Of a DNA stretch of 15,640 bases, positions 7,839-15,599 are shown piece after piece (the first letter of the stretch is position 1; every line of letters starts with the position of its first letter). The position numbers and the translations under genes are program-made. Below the pieces are notes generated by a model. That model searched no databases, was not told the origin of the DNA, and saw only the letters and a program-made list of their open reading frames with translations. The stretch is from Pseudomonadota bacterium (lineage in GTDB: Bacteria > Desulfobacterota > Syntrophobacteria > Syntrophobacterales > Syntrophobacteraceae): NCBI GenBank assembly GCA_023416335.1, contig JAEZHY010000237.1:1-15640 (forward strand), given 5' to 3'.

Positions 7839-10800
7839 TCACCGCTCAATGTTGACTCCCGCGTTTACGCGAGCTTTTTTCAATTCGAAATTCCATTTCC
7901 ATGTTTCGTAAATGGCCGGGTAGATAAGCAATTCAAGCAAAAACGAGCTGAATATTCCGCCGATCATCGGAGCGGCTATCCTCTTCATGACATCCGAGCC
8001 CGTCCCGACGGACCACATAATGGGAATGAGCCCCAGGAAAGTCGTTGCAACCGTCATGACCTTGGGCCTCAACCTTCGGGCCGCACCGTATCGGATCGTT
8101 TCCCTGAGTTCGTTCAGGGAATCCAGGCGCCCCTCGGATTTTGCCTTCTCGTAGGCGAGGTCGAGGTACAACAGCATGAAAACGCCCGTTTCCGCATCGA
8201 CTCCGAGCAGGGCAATCAGTCCGACCCAGACCGCCAGGCTCATATTGTAGCCGAGCAGGTAGAGCAGCCAGAAGGCACCGATCGCTGAGAAGGGGACTGC
8301 GAGCAGGATGATCAGCGTTTTGGTCCACGAGCGTGTATTGAAATAGAGCAGGATGAGGATAAGGCACAGGGTGACGGGAACCACCAGCTTCAGTTTTTCT
8401 CCGACCCGCCGCATTGCTTCAAACTGGCCGCTCCAGGATACCGCGTATCCCGGAGGGAGCTTGACGGAATCCTTTATGACCCGGGATGCTTCGGCGATAT
8501 ACCCGCCGGGGTCCCTGCCGGAGATGTCGATATAGACATAGCCCGTCAGCATGCCGTCTTCATCCCGGATCATCGAGGGTCCGCTCCTGGTTTCAACCAC
8601 TGCGAGCTGCCCGAGCGGGACCTGAAGCTGCCCGGAGGAGGCCGGAACCAGAATATGATTGAGAGCATCCCGGTCGCCCCGGTAATCTGCCTTGTAGCGC
8701 ACGTTTACGGGATAGCGTTCCCGGCCTTCGATCGTCGTGGAGACACTTTCGCCTCCGATTGCATTCCGGATGACGGTCTGCGCCTCATCGACCCCGATGT
8801 TCAACCGCGCAAGCTCCTCCCTTTTCCATTCTATATCCAGGAAGTACCCGGTTCCGGCCCGCTCGGCGAAAACGCTCCTCGTTCCCGGAACTCCGGGAAG
8901 CAACGTTTCGAGTTCCGTTCCGATCTTTTCGATTACCTGCAGGTCCGCTCCGGACACCTTTATCCCTACCGGCGTCCTCAGACCCGTGCTGAGCATTTCG
9001 ATCCGGCCCTTGATCGGCATCGTCCAGCTGTTCGCGAGACCCGGGAACTCGAGCGCCTGGTTCATTTCACCTATCAGGGCCTCCTGGGAGATATGGTCCG
9101 GAGTGATGCGCCGGAAGAGCGGCTTCAGGAATTCGGGCGCTCCGGAGTACCAGGTCTCAACTTTGCGCCACTCCGATTTCGGCTTCAATGTGATGAGAGT
9201 TTCGATCATCGATACCGGCGCGGGGTCGGTGGGGGTTTCCGCCCTGCCCGCCTTGCCGAGTACGTGTTCCACCTCGGGAAAGGAACGAATTATGCCGTCG
9301 GTGACCTGGAGCACCCGCTGAGCTTCCGTCACGGAAATCCCGGGCATCGTCGAGGGCATATAGAGTATGGCGCCCTCTTCGAGGGGAGGCATAAACTCGG
9401 AGCCTATTCCGAAATAGACCGGAACCGTGGAGATCAGCAGCAGGAAGGCCGAGGCGAACACAATCCGTTTATGTCTGAGGGTCCAATCGACCGCGGGCTC
9501 ATAAATCCGGATCAGTCGGCGGCTTACCGGGTGCTCGCTTTCGGGCCTTATCCTGCCCGCAAATACCGAACCGGCAAGCCCGCAGAGCCAATTCGGCCGG
9601 AAGCTGAAATTACCTGTATGCGTGAGGAAGAGGCGCAGGGCCGGATCGAGCGTAATTGCCAGAAGGGCGGCAACGATCATCGAGAGGTTCTTGGTGTAGG
9701 CCAGCGGCTTGAACATCCGACCCTCCTGCGCCTCCAGTACGAGTATCGGGAGAAAGGAAACTCCTATCACCAGCAGAGCGAAAAAACTGGGGCCGCCCAC
9801 TTCCTTGACCGCGTTGACGACCACCTGCCGCATATCCCCCTGCGAACCGGAATTATGCCATTCCTCGAGCTTTTTATGTGTCTGCTCCACCACGACGATC
9901 GCGGCGTCTACCATCGCCCCGATCGCGATGGCAATGCCTCCGAGGGACATAATGTTGGCGGTGAGCCCAAGCATGTGAAAAGGAATGAATGAGAGTAAAA
10001 TGGCGACCGGAATGGTCACAATCGGGATTATCGCGCTCGGAATGTGGCGAAGGAAAAACAGGATGACCATGCAGACGGTAAGGACGACCTCCACCAGCGT
10101 GGTCTTGAGATTGTCTATGGCAGACCGTATGAGGTCCGATCTGTCGTAGACCGGCACTATCTTTAACCCTTGCGGAAGTCCCGGTTCGATTTCCCGGATT
10201 TTGGCTTTGACCCGGTCGATTACGTCCAGGGCATTTTGCCCCTGGCGCATGACCACGATTCCTGATACGACCTCACCGGTTCCGTTCAGGTCGGCGACTC
10301 CCCTCCTGAGGTCCGGGCCGAACTCCACCTGCCCGACATCCTTCACTCGAATCGGGGCACCGATGCTGCCCGCTGCGAGGACGATGTTTTCAAAATCGGA
10401 AATCGACCGTGCATATCCTTTCCCGCGGACCATGTATTCGGTTCCGCCGAACTCGATGAGCCGACCGCCCGCATCGCTGTTTCCGCCCCGGACGGCCTCG
10501 ACCACACGGTTTATGGAGATGCCGTAAGCAAGAAGGCGATTAGGGTCCACATTTACCTGGTATTGCTTCTCGAACCCTCCGACGGGAGCGACTTCGGCCA
10601 CTCCCGGTACTGACTTGAGATAGTAGCGCAGGTACCAGTTCTGAAACGATCGCATATCGGCCAGGCTGTAATTGCCGGTCGAATCGACAAGCGCATACTG
10701 ATAGATCCAGCCGAGCCCGGTGGCATCGGGGCCGAGTTCCGTTTTTACTCCTTCGGGAAGGGCAGGCAGAACGGTTGAAAGGTATTCGAGCGTACGGGAC

Positions 10801-11117
10801 CTGGCCCAGTAAATATCCGTTCCGTCCTCGAAAATTACGTAAACATAGGAATAGCCGAAGTCCGAAAAGCCACGGACCGATTTCACTTTGGGCGCCCCGA
10901 GCAGTGAGGTGACAATGGGATAGGTGACCTGGTCCTCTATAATGTCGGGGCTCCTGTCCCAGCGTGAATAGACGATAACCTGCGTATCGCTCAGATCGGG
11001 AATGGCATCCAGCGTAGAGTTCTTGAGCGACCACCATCCCGCGGCACACGCCATTGCTGTAAGAACGAACACGAGAAAGCGGTTGTTGGCGGAGAAATCG
11101 ATGATCCTGTTAATCAT
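7839..11117 (-). CDS. cusA: CusA-like heavy-metal RND efflux pump, Cu(I)/Ag(I) type (1092 aa)
   Basis: Inner-membrane proton antiporter subunit of a tripartite metal exporter (HME-RND family). It has the expected layout: an N-terminal TM after INRIIDFSANNRF, two large periplasmic loops and two blocks of TM helices. The three methionines that bind Cu(I)/Ag(I) in E. coli CusA (M573, M623, M672) have clear counterparts at M587 (ILYMPST), M637 (SMIETL) and M708 (RIEMLSTG), which points to monovalent copper/silver rather than zinc/cobalt. The proton-relay residues match too: D404 in GAMVDAAIV, E976 in GVDAETGVFM, K1019 in RLRPKVMTV. The start chosen is the ATG at 11117, with GGAGGG seven nt upstream and the family N-terminus immediately following; a longer frame upstream lies inside cusB and is not used. 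The start overlaps the cusB stop by 8 bp (ATGATTAA), indicating translational coupling. At 1092 aa it is somewhat longer than E. coli CusA, partly from about 22 extra residues between the second and third methionines. Confidence 0.96.
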   Translation of the reverse strand: MINRIIDFSANNRFLVFVLTAMACAAGWWSLKNSTLDAIPDLSDTQVIVYSRWDRSPDIIEDQVTYPIVTSLLGAPKVKSVRGFSDFGYSYVYVIFEDGTDIYWARSRTLEYLSTVLPALPEGVKTELGPDATGLGWIYQYALVDSTGNYSLADMRSFQNWYLRYYLKSVPGVAEVAPVGGFEKQYQVNVDPNRLLAYGISINRVVEAVRGGNSDAGGRLIEFGGTEYMVRGKGYARSISDFENIVLAAGSIGAPIRVKDVGQVEFGPDLRRGVADLNGTGEVVSGIVVMRQGQNALDVIDRVKAKIREIEPGLPQGLKIVPVYDRSDLIRSAIDNLKTTLVEVVLTVCMVILFFLRHIPSAIIPIVTIPVAILLSFIPFHMLGLTANIMSLGGIAIAIGAMVDAAIVVVEQTHKKLEEWHNSGSQGDMRQVVVNAVKEVGGPSFFALLVIGVSFLPILVLEAQEGRMFKPLAYTKNLSMIVAALLAITLDPALRLFLTHTGNFSFRPNWLCGLAGSVFAGRIRPESEHPVSRRLIRIYEPAVDWTLRHKRIVFASAFLLLISTVPVYFGIGSEFMPPLEEGAILYMPSTMPGISVTEAQRVLQVTDGIIRSFPEVEHVLGKAGRAETPTDPAPVSMIETLITLKPKSEWRKVETWYSGAPEFLKPLFRRITPDHISQEALIGEMNQALEFPGLANSWTMPIKGRIEMLSTGLRTPVGIKVSGADLQVIEKIGTELETLLPGVPGTRSVFAERAGTGYFLDIEWKREELARLNIGVDEAQTVIRNAIGGESVSTTIEGRERYPVNVRYKADYRGDRDALNHILVPASSGQLQVPLGQLAVVETRSGPSMIRDEDGMLTGYVYIDISGRDPGGYIAEASRVIKDSVKLPPGYAVSWSGQFEAMRRVGEKLKLVVPVTLCLILILLYFNTRSWTKTLIILLAVPFSAIGAFWLLYLLGYNMSLAVWVGLIALLGVDAETGVFMLLYLDLAYEKAKSEGRLDSLNELRETIRYGAARRLRPKVMTVATTFLGLIPIMWSVGTGSDVMKRIAAPMIGGIFSSFLLELLIYPAIYETWKWNFELKKARVNAGVNIER

Positions 11118-12894
11118 GGGACATCCCTCCGCTTTCGTTGTCATCGGCGCTCGAGGGAGTTCGATCGGCATCCCGGTGCAGATGTTCGATGGAAAGGCCC
11201 TCCGACCGCTCAGGCTTGTGATCCAGCTCCTGCTTGTCATTCCGGGATTTTTCCGAAAAAAGTTCCGGTTGTTCGGTGAACTTTTGCGTGCAGGCAGTCG
11301 AGCAGAAATGATGAGTCTTGCCCTGGTATTCGACCGTCCTTCCCTGAGCCTCGGCCTTCGAAGTCCTGACCTTCATGAGGCATACCGGGCACATTTCGAT
11401 CTTTTCGCTCCTGGATCCGGCAGCGGGCTTTTGACTGCTGCTTCCGTCGGCATGCATCTCTGCAGCAGGATGTTCCGTCGTGATTCCCGTTTTTTCGAAT
11501 TCCTTCATGCACTCCTTCGAGCAGAAGTGCCTTGCTTTGCCCTGAGCTATCGATACTAGGCCGTCGGCTCGCGCCTTGCGCTCCATAACGGGCATGCCGC
11601 AAACCTCACAGATGCTCGTCTTTCCATTCAGACCCGCCCGGGCCAGCTTCATGCGGCTTTCGGAATCTATGAGAAAATTTCCCGAAGCAACCACCTTTTC
11701 GCCTTCCGCCAGGCCATGGGTTATTTGCACGCGCCCATCCATGCGCCATCCGGTTTCAACTTCCCTGGGCTCAAAGGCGCCCTCACCCAAACTGACGTAC
11801 ACCACCTTTTTCGCACCCGAGTCCGCCACGGCATCGACCGGCACCGAGACCGCTTCGTCGGTCTCTACCGTGAATTCCACGTCAACGATCATATCGGGTC
11901 TCAGGGAGAAATCGTTATTTTCCACCTCCAGGCGGACCTTGAGCGTGCGGGAAGCGGGATCGAATTGTGGCGGCACGTGGCCTGACGCCCCTTCAAAATC
12001 GATATCCTGACTGGGAAGTTTTATCTTCGCCGATTCCGGCAAAGGGAACCGGCTGTCGATTTCGAACAGGTCGGCGATTACCCAGACCCGGCTGATGTCC
12101 GCCAGGCGGAAAAGCTCCGCTCCCCTTTCGATGCGCTGGCCGGGGGACACGTTCCTTTGCAGGATGAGACCTGCCGCCGGGGCATATATGTGAATTTCGC
12201 GCGCGTACTGCCTCGTCCTGGCAATCGATTCGATCTGGATCGCATTCATGCCGAGGGTTTCGAGGTTTTCGATCGTGGACTGAAGCTGGGAATTTGTCAT
12301 AGCGCGGGACTGGTCGGGGAAATCGGGGTCCGCTTCGGATTCGGAAGGTTTCAGGCGATCAAAGGTATTCAGGGCATAGAAGAAGGCATTCTGGGCCGAC
12401 AGGAACTCGCGGCTGAAATAGGAAGCGAGTATCTGGTCTTTCCGGACCAGGGTTCCCGTCGTACTGCCGTGAAGATTTCTGATGATGCCGTCGGTAATTG
12501 TGCTGATGCGATATGTGCGGTCCTCGTCGGGAACCACCCTGCCTATCGTTCGGATCGTATGAAGGTGAGCGGCCCTCTTCACCTCTTCTATCCGCACGCC
12601 AAGCATTTGCAGTTTGTCGGGACCGACTCTAACGGAACCGGGATGACGGCTCGGATTCTTTAAGACGTGTCCCTGCCCGTCCGCATACACCGGCTCCATC
12701 TTCATGCCGCAGGGAGCGAGCCCCGGTTCGGCCGATGTATGGGCGGGATTCATCGGATCCACGTAGTAGAGGACTTTTCGCCCCTTCTCCGGTTCATTTC
12801 GGACGGCAGAGCTTCCGAACAGATAGCCGAGCAGGAAGAGAACGGCGAGCGATATCGAAAAAAGCAAGCCTGAGAAAACCCTTTTTCCATTCAC
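11110..12894 (-). CDS. cusB: CusB-like periplasmic adaptor with N-terminal metal-binding motif and two C-terminal TRASH/YHS-type domains (594 aa)
   Basis: Membrane fusion protein that would link the RND pump to an outer-membrane channel. Order of parts: N-terminal TM anchor (about 6-27); heavy-metal-binding domain-like motif (about 42-69, YYVDPMNP...PCGMKMEPVY); barrel-sandwich/hairpin and beta-barrel regions typical of the HlyD/CusB family (about 95-420, including YAPAAGLILQRNVSPGQ and LADISRVWVIADLFE); then two cysteine modules, C429-x2-C432-x25-C458-x3-C462 and C502-x2-C505-x25-C531-x3-C535, each with an HFCS motif; and a His/Asp/Glu-rich tail. E. coli CusB ends shortly after the adaptor core, so the roughly 170-residue tail is an addition. 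The GTG start at 12894 is chosen because GAGG lies eight nt upstream and the TM anchor follows directly; the open frame extends upstream to 13005 without any ATG. It follows the oxidase gene by 115 bp and overlaps cusA by 8 bp. Confidence 0.93.
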   Translation of the reverse strand: MNGKRVFSGLLFSISLAVLFLLGYLFGSSAVRNEPEKGRKVLYYVDPMNPAHTSAEPGLAPCGMKMEPVYADGQGHVLKNPSRHPGSVRVGPDKLQMLGVRIEEVKRAAHLHTIRTIGRVVPDEDRTYRISTITDGIIRNLHGSTTGTLVRKDQILASYFSREFLSAQNAFFYALNTFDRLKPSESEADPDFPDQSRAMTNSQLQSTIENLETLGMNAIQIESIARTRQYAREIHIYAPAAGLILQRNVSPGQRIERGAELFRLADISRVWVIADLFEIDSRFPLPESAKIKLPSQDIDFEGASGHVPPQFDPASRTLKVRLEVENNDFSLRPDMIVDVEFTVETDEAVSVPVDAVADSGAKKVVYVSLGEGAFEPREVETGWRMDGRVQITHGLAEGEKVVASGNFLIDSESRMKLARAGLNGKTSICEVCGMPVMERKARADGLVSIAQGKARHFCSKECMKEFEKTGITTEHPAAEMHADGSSSQKPAAGSRSEKIEMCPVCLMKVRTSKAEAQGRTVEYQGKTHHFCSTACTQKFTEQPELFSEKSRNDKQELDHKPERSEGLSIEHLHRDADRTPSSADDNESGGMSHD

Positions 12895-12969
12895 GGCAGA
12901 AGCCTCATTTAGTGCAGGGGAACCGACGCGGAAAGGCTGCGTCGTGAGGTGAAAAATCCGGGCGGAAGG

Positions 12970-13001
12970 GGGAAAGGCCCGGCAGATCCCAGACCTTTCC
13001 C
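12970..13001 (-). repeat. Intergenic hairpin between oxidase and cusB
   Basis: Perfect 8-bp inverted repeat (GGGAAAGG at 12970-12977, CCTTTCCC at 12994-13001) with a 16-nt loop, located in the 115-bp gap between the oxidase stop and the cusB start. A T run (TTTTT) follows on the minus strand, but only about 14 nt after the stem, so this is not a standard terminator. It may mark an RNA processing or attenuation point that sets the ratio of oxidase to pump. Confidence 0.35.
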
Positions 13002-13009
13002 GCAACGGG

Positions 13010-15103
13010 CTAGATGACTACGAGGGGCCGCATCATATCGTGTTCCTCGTGTTCGAGAATATGACAGTGGTATACGTACTCATTCCCGCCGACTCTCGGG
13101 CTCGCAGGGACTGCGAAAGGAACGACGGGAAGGGTGAAATTCATGATGACCGCCGTCACCTGCCCCGGATGCATTACCACCGTCTCTTTCCATCCCCTCT
13201 CATGAGGCCGGGCAGACCGGGCAGCCCCTGTATAGGAGGGAGTGCCTGCGAAGGTAAGAACATTGAACGGTCGGCGCCACAGGATCTGCGCACTTGCCAG
13301 GTGAAAGTGAAGGGGATGGCTGTCGGCCGAGAGGTTGGCTATTTCCCAGATCTCGGTGGAACCCGCGACCGGATTTTCCGTCACCGGATCGATCAGCGCC
13401 CGCCCGAATCTGCCGGGAGTAACGGCGACGTTTGTTCCAATCATTTGCACGAGGCGCCCGAATTTATCGACGTCTTCGTTCAGCGTCAACTGCCGGACCG
13501 GCAAGCCCGCAGGCGGAGTCGGCCAGCCGCCGACATATGGCGCAAGGAATGGGTCGTTTCCAGGGGTGAGGTCGGTTAAAGCGCTGATGGTCAGGGGCGG
13601 GTCGTTGGGCGGGGTGACTGCCATGCCGACCCGGAATCTCATGATCTGGCGCGTATCCGGGCCGAGCCCGGGCACCGTCGAGGACCCCGGATTCAGGGTG
13701 TTCCCGAAAAAGAAGTCATTGAGAGGATCGCCCACGGGAAATGGGGCGGGCGCATCATTGTAGAGAATTATATTCTTCCCGGCAAATTTGCTGAAATCTA
13801 CTATGGTATCCCACCGCTCGGCCGGCCCCGTAATCAGACCTCCGTCATAATAGGCGTTCCCTCTTGCATCCACATTGCTCACAAACGGCCATTTCGATTT
13901 CACCCACACCGGGTTCTTGATAAAACCGCTCTCTGTCCCGATCACGAGAAAATCCGGCCCCGGGAGGTTGGAGGCGACGAATGTGCCCGGCGTGGGCTGG
14001 GTGTGGGTAATCCCGTCCGGGCTGCCGTCATCGACCAGGAGTTGCAGGTTCACGAAGCGCGAGTTACAGGCATTAAGGATCCTCAGCCTGTACCGCCTTG
14101 GTTCCACAACCGCTTCCGGATAGACAAGACCGTTTGCCAGCATCGTATCACCGAACATTTCCGGCACTACGGAAGGGTCGGCCGGAGGAGGAACAAGCCC
14201 GCGGGCGTAAACATGCGGATACCAGAGAGTCCCGGTCGTTGTTGCCATCGGCCAGGTCGGATCCAGGGTCGCAATCGTTGCCGCATCGACGAACACTTTA
14301 TCCTGAATGACGATGGGAATTTCTCTTCCGCCATTTTCAATGTAATCGGGAAGCCCCTGGTTCCGCAGATTTCCTTCGAACGTGTCCCGGATCAGGTATG
14401 CCGTGGCGAACCCGGCGTAAGCGTTCAGCCGGGTGGTCCCGAGCGCATGGTCGTGGTACCAGAGGAACCTGGCGCTCTGGTTGTTCGGATAGAAATATTC
14501 GGCTTCATTTGCACGAGCGCCCGGATTAAGGACCACATTGTTCAGGAAACTTGCCCCATGATTTCCCGCCGGACCGAACCAGTCGAACGGCCCCCCGTCA
14601 CTTATCCAGGGAACGAAACCGCCGTGCAGATGGATGGCGATGCGATTCGGAGCGAAGTTCGCTCCCGGGAGGCTGGTATCGATCGGGATGATCGGGGTCC
14701 TCGGAAGCTTGTTTCTGAAGGTGATCTGAACCGGGACCCCCTTGTTCGCTACCATTATCCCCCCCAGATGTTTGGGGGGCTGCACTCCGCCGCCCAGAGG
14801 GATGGTTGGGTTGTATCCCCAGATCGCGGTCGGACCCATGTCGGGGTGTAGAGTGTCCGTGAATTGAGCGGCTTCAATCGTATAATGTGCAACGCCTGTT
14901 ACGGGGGCGGCAGTTGCATCGAGGGCTGCAACCGGGATCCCGCCGGGGCCGACGCCCCTCAGCGGCTGAACAAATTTCCGCAGCCCCGGACTCCTGGATG
15001 CATAAAGCCTTGTCGGAAAAGACAGAAGTCCGGCGCCCAATGCACCTGCCGCCACGCCGGACATCAGGGATAGTTTGATGAATTCACGTCTGGAAATTCT
15101 CAT
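13010..15103 (-). CDS. Tat-exported multicopper oxidase, CotA/laccase-like (697 aa)
   Basis: Periplasmic oxidase of the multicopper oxidase family, which couples substrate oxidation to reduction of O2 to water. The N-terminus has a twin-arginine signal (SRREFIKLS, then a hydrophobic stretch and a likely cleavage near LYA-SR), so it should be exported folded with copper. All four copper motifs are present: H158-x-H160 (IHLHGG), H217-x-H219 (WYHDHALG), H596-x2-H599-x-H601 (HPLHFH) and H679-C680-H681...H685...M690 (HCHILEHEEHDMM). The last closely matches the type-1 site of Bacillus CotA, with Met as the axial ligand. At 697 aa it is longer than CotA (513 aa) because of the signal and loop insertions. 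The ATG start at 15103 has AAGGAG eight nt upstream and begins directly with the Tat signal; upstream in-frame residues are not used. As first gene of the cus-like operon, a role in oxidising Cu(I) or organic/phenolic compounds under copper stress is likely, but the substrate is not certain. Confidence 0.95.
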   Translation of the reverse strand: MRISRREFIKLSLMSGVAAGALGAGLLSFPTRLYASRSPGLRKFVQPLRGVGPGGIPVAALDATAAPVTGVAHYTIEAAQFTDTLHPDMGPTAIWGYNPTIPLGGGVQPPKHLGGIMVANKGVPVQITFRNKLPRTPIIPIDTSLPGANFAPNRIAIHLHGGFVPWISDGGPFDWFGPAGNHGASFLNNVVLNPGARANEAEYFYPNNQSARFLWYHDHALGTTRLNAYAGFATAYLIRDTFEGNLRNQGLPDYIENGGREIPIVIQDKVFVDAATIATLDPTWPMATTTGTLWYPHVYARGLVPPPADPSVVPEMFGDTMLANGLVYPEAVVEPRRYRLRILNACNSRFVNLQLLVDDGSPDGITHTQPTPGTFVASNLPGPDFLVIGTESGFIKNPVWVKSKWPFVSNVDARGNAYYDGGLITGPAERWDTIVDFSKFAGKNIILYNDAPAPFPVGDPLNDFFFGNTLNPGSSTVPGLGPDTRQIMRFRVGMAVTPPNDPPLTISALTDLTPGNDPFLAPYVGGWPTPPAGLPVRQLTLNEDVDKFGRLVQMIGTNVAVTPGRFGRALIDPVTENPVAGSTEIWEIANLSADSHPLHFHLASAQILWRRPFNVLTFAGTPSYTGAARSARPHERGWKETVVMHPGQVTAVIMNFTLPVVPFAVPASPRVGGNEYVYHCHILEHEEHDMMRPLVVI

Positions 15104-15401
15104 TCTCGTCTCTCCTTCTTCGGGCACGGATTGTCTGCGGTTTAACAGGTCAGGATCGGCATTCTTGAGTACCGGCGCGCACCGGGCAGGGCTTGGAAGC
15201 CCCAGTCGCCGCGGGAGGTTTCGAAGACAACAGTTACCCTCTGCTCTGCCGACAGTACAAAACTCGTGCCCGGAAGAGCCGTCGTCCTCGTTTTCGTTTT
15301 AAACGCAGGGAGGACGCCAAAATCAGGCTGATACCCTCTAACTGAGAATTCCGTTTTTTCTGTGTCATGCACACTCTGCCTGCGTGCGTTGTGCTGTGCC
15401 A

Positions 15402-15451
15402 GTGTGACCGGCGCCGACGGGGTGTCACACCTCCTGTATGGAATGTCACAC
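15402..15451. repeat. Phased TGTCACAC repeats upstream of the oxidase gene
   Basis: TGTCACAC occurs at 15423-15430 and again at 15444-15451, exactly 21 bp apart (two helical turns). An inverted copy, GTGTGAC, lies at 15402-15408, starting 21 bp before the first. A weaker related TGTCAT is at 15363. Same-face spacing is typical of binding sites for a regulator that binds cooperatively. The sites lie about 300-350 bp upstream of the oxidase start codon. I do not recognise the motif as a known CusR/CopR/CueR box. Confidence 0.4.
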
Positions 15452-15583
15452 TCAGGCACACATGCTATCTCTCGACCCCGGAGACGGTATTCGCATACAC
15501 GAAAACAAAGGGAAAACGCTCCCGAATGCTGTATCCGGCCAGTGAAATTACCCCGTTATGCCCATTTTGACTTCACTTCAGCC

Positions 15584-15599
15584 AGTTTAAATTTGAACT
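15584..15599. repeat. 16-bp AT-rich palindrome
   Basis: AGTTTAAATTTGAACT is symmetric at seven of eight base pairs, with the remaining pair T-G. It sits near the window edge in otherwise non-coding sequence. It could be an operator for the copper operon or for a gene beyond the right edge. Chance palindromes of this kind occur in AT-rich DNA, so the call is weak. Confidence 0.25.

Noticed and set aside
8655..9992. Plus-strand open frame of 445 codons opposite cusA
   Set aside because: The opposite strand encodes an unmistakable RND pump with conserved motifs; the antisense translation has no domain pattern and low complexity.
11118..11240. N-terminal extension of cusA by 41 codons
   Set aside because: The extension lies inside cusB coding sequence, has no ribosome site, and the family N-terminus starts precisely at the ATG at 11117 behind GGAGGG.
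12895..13005. Upstream extension of cusB to a TTG codon
   Set aside because: No ribosome site fits, the added residues resemble translated intergenic DNA, and the GTG at 12894 has GAGG at good spacing directly before the membrane anchor.
15104..15127. Eight-residue upstream extension of the oxidase
   Set aside because: The ATG at 15103 has AAGGAG eight nt upstream and starts directly with the Tat signal; the extension would place the ribosome site inside the coding region.
15384..15400. Sigma-54 promoter (TGGCAC...GC on the minus strand) next to the phased repeats
   Set aside because: The -24 GG and -12 GC elements are 13 rather than 12 bases apart and the TT before GC is missing.
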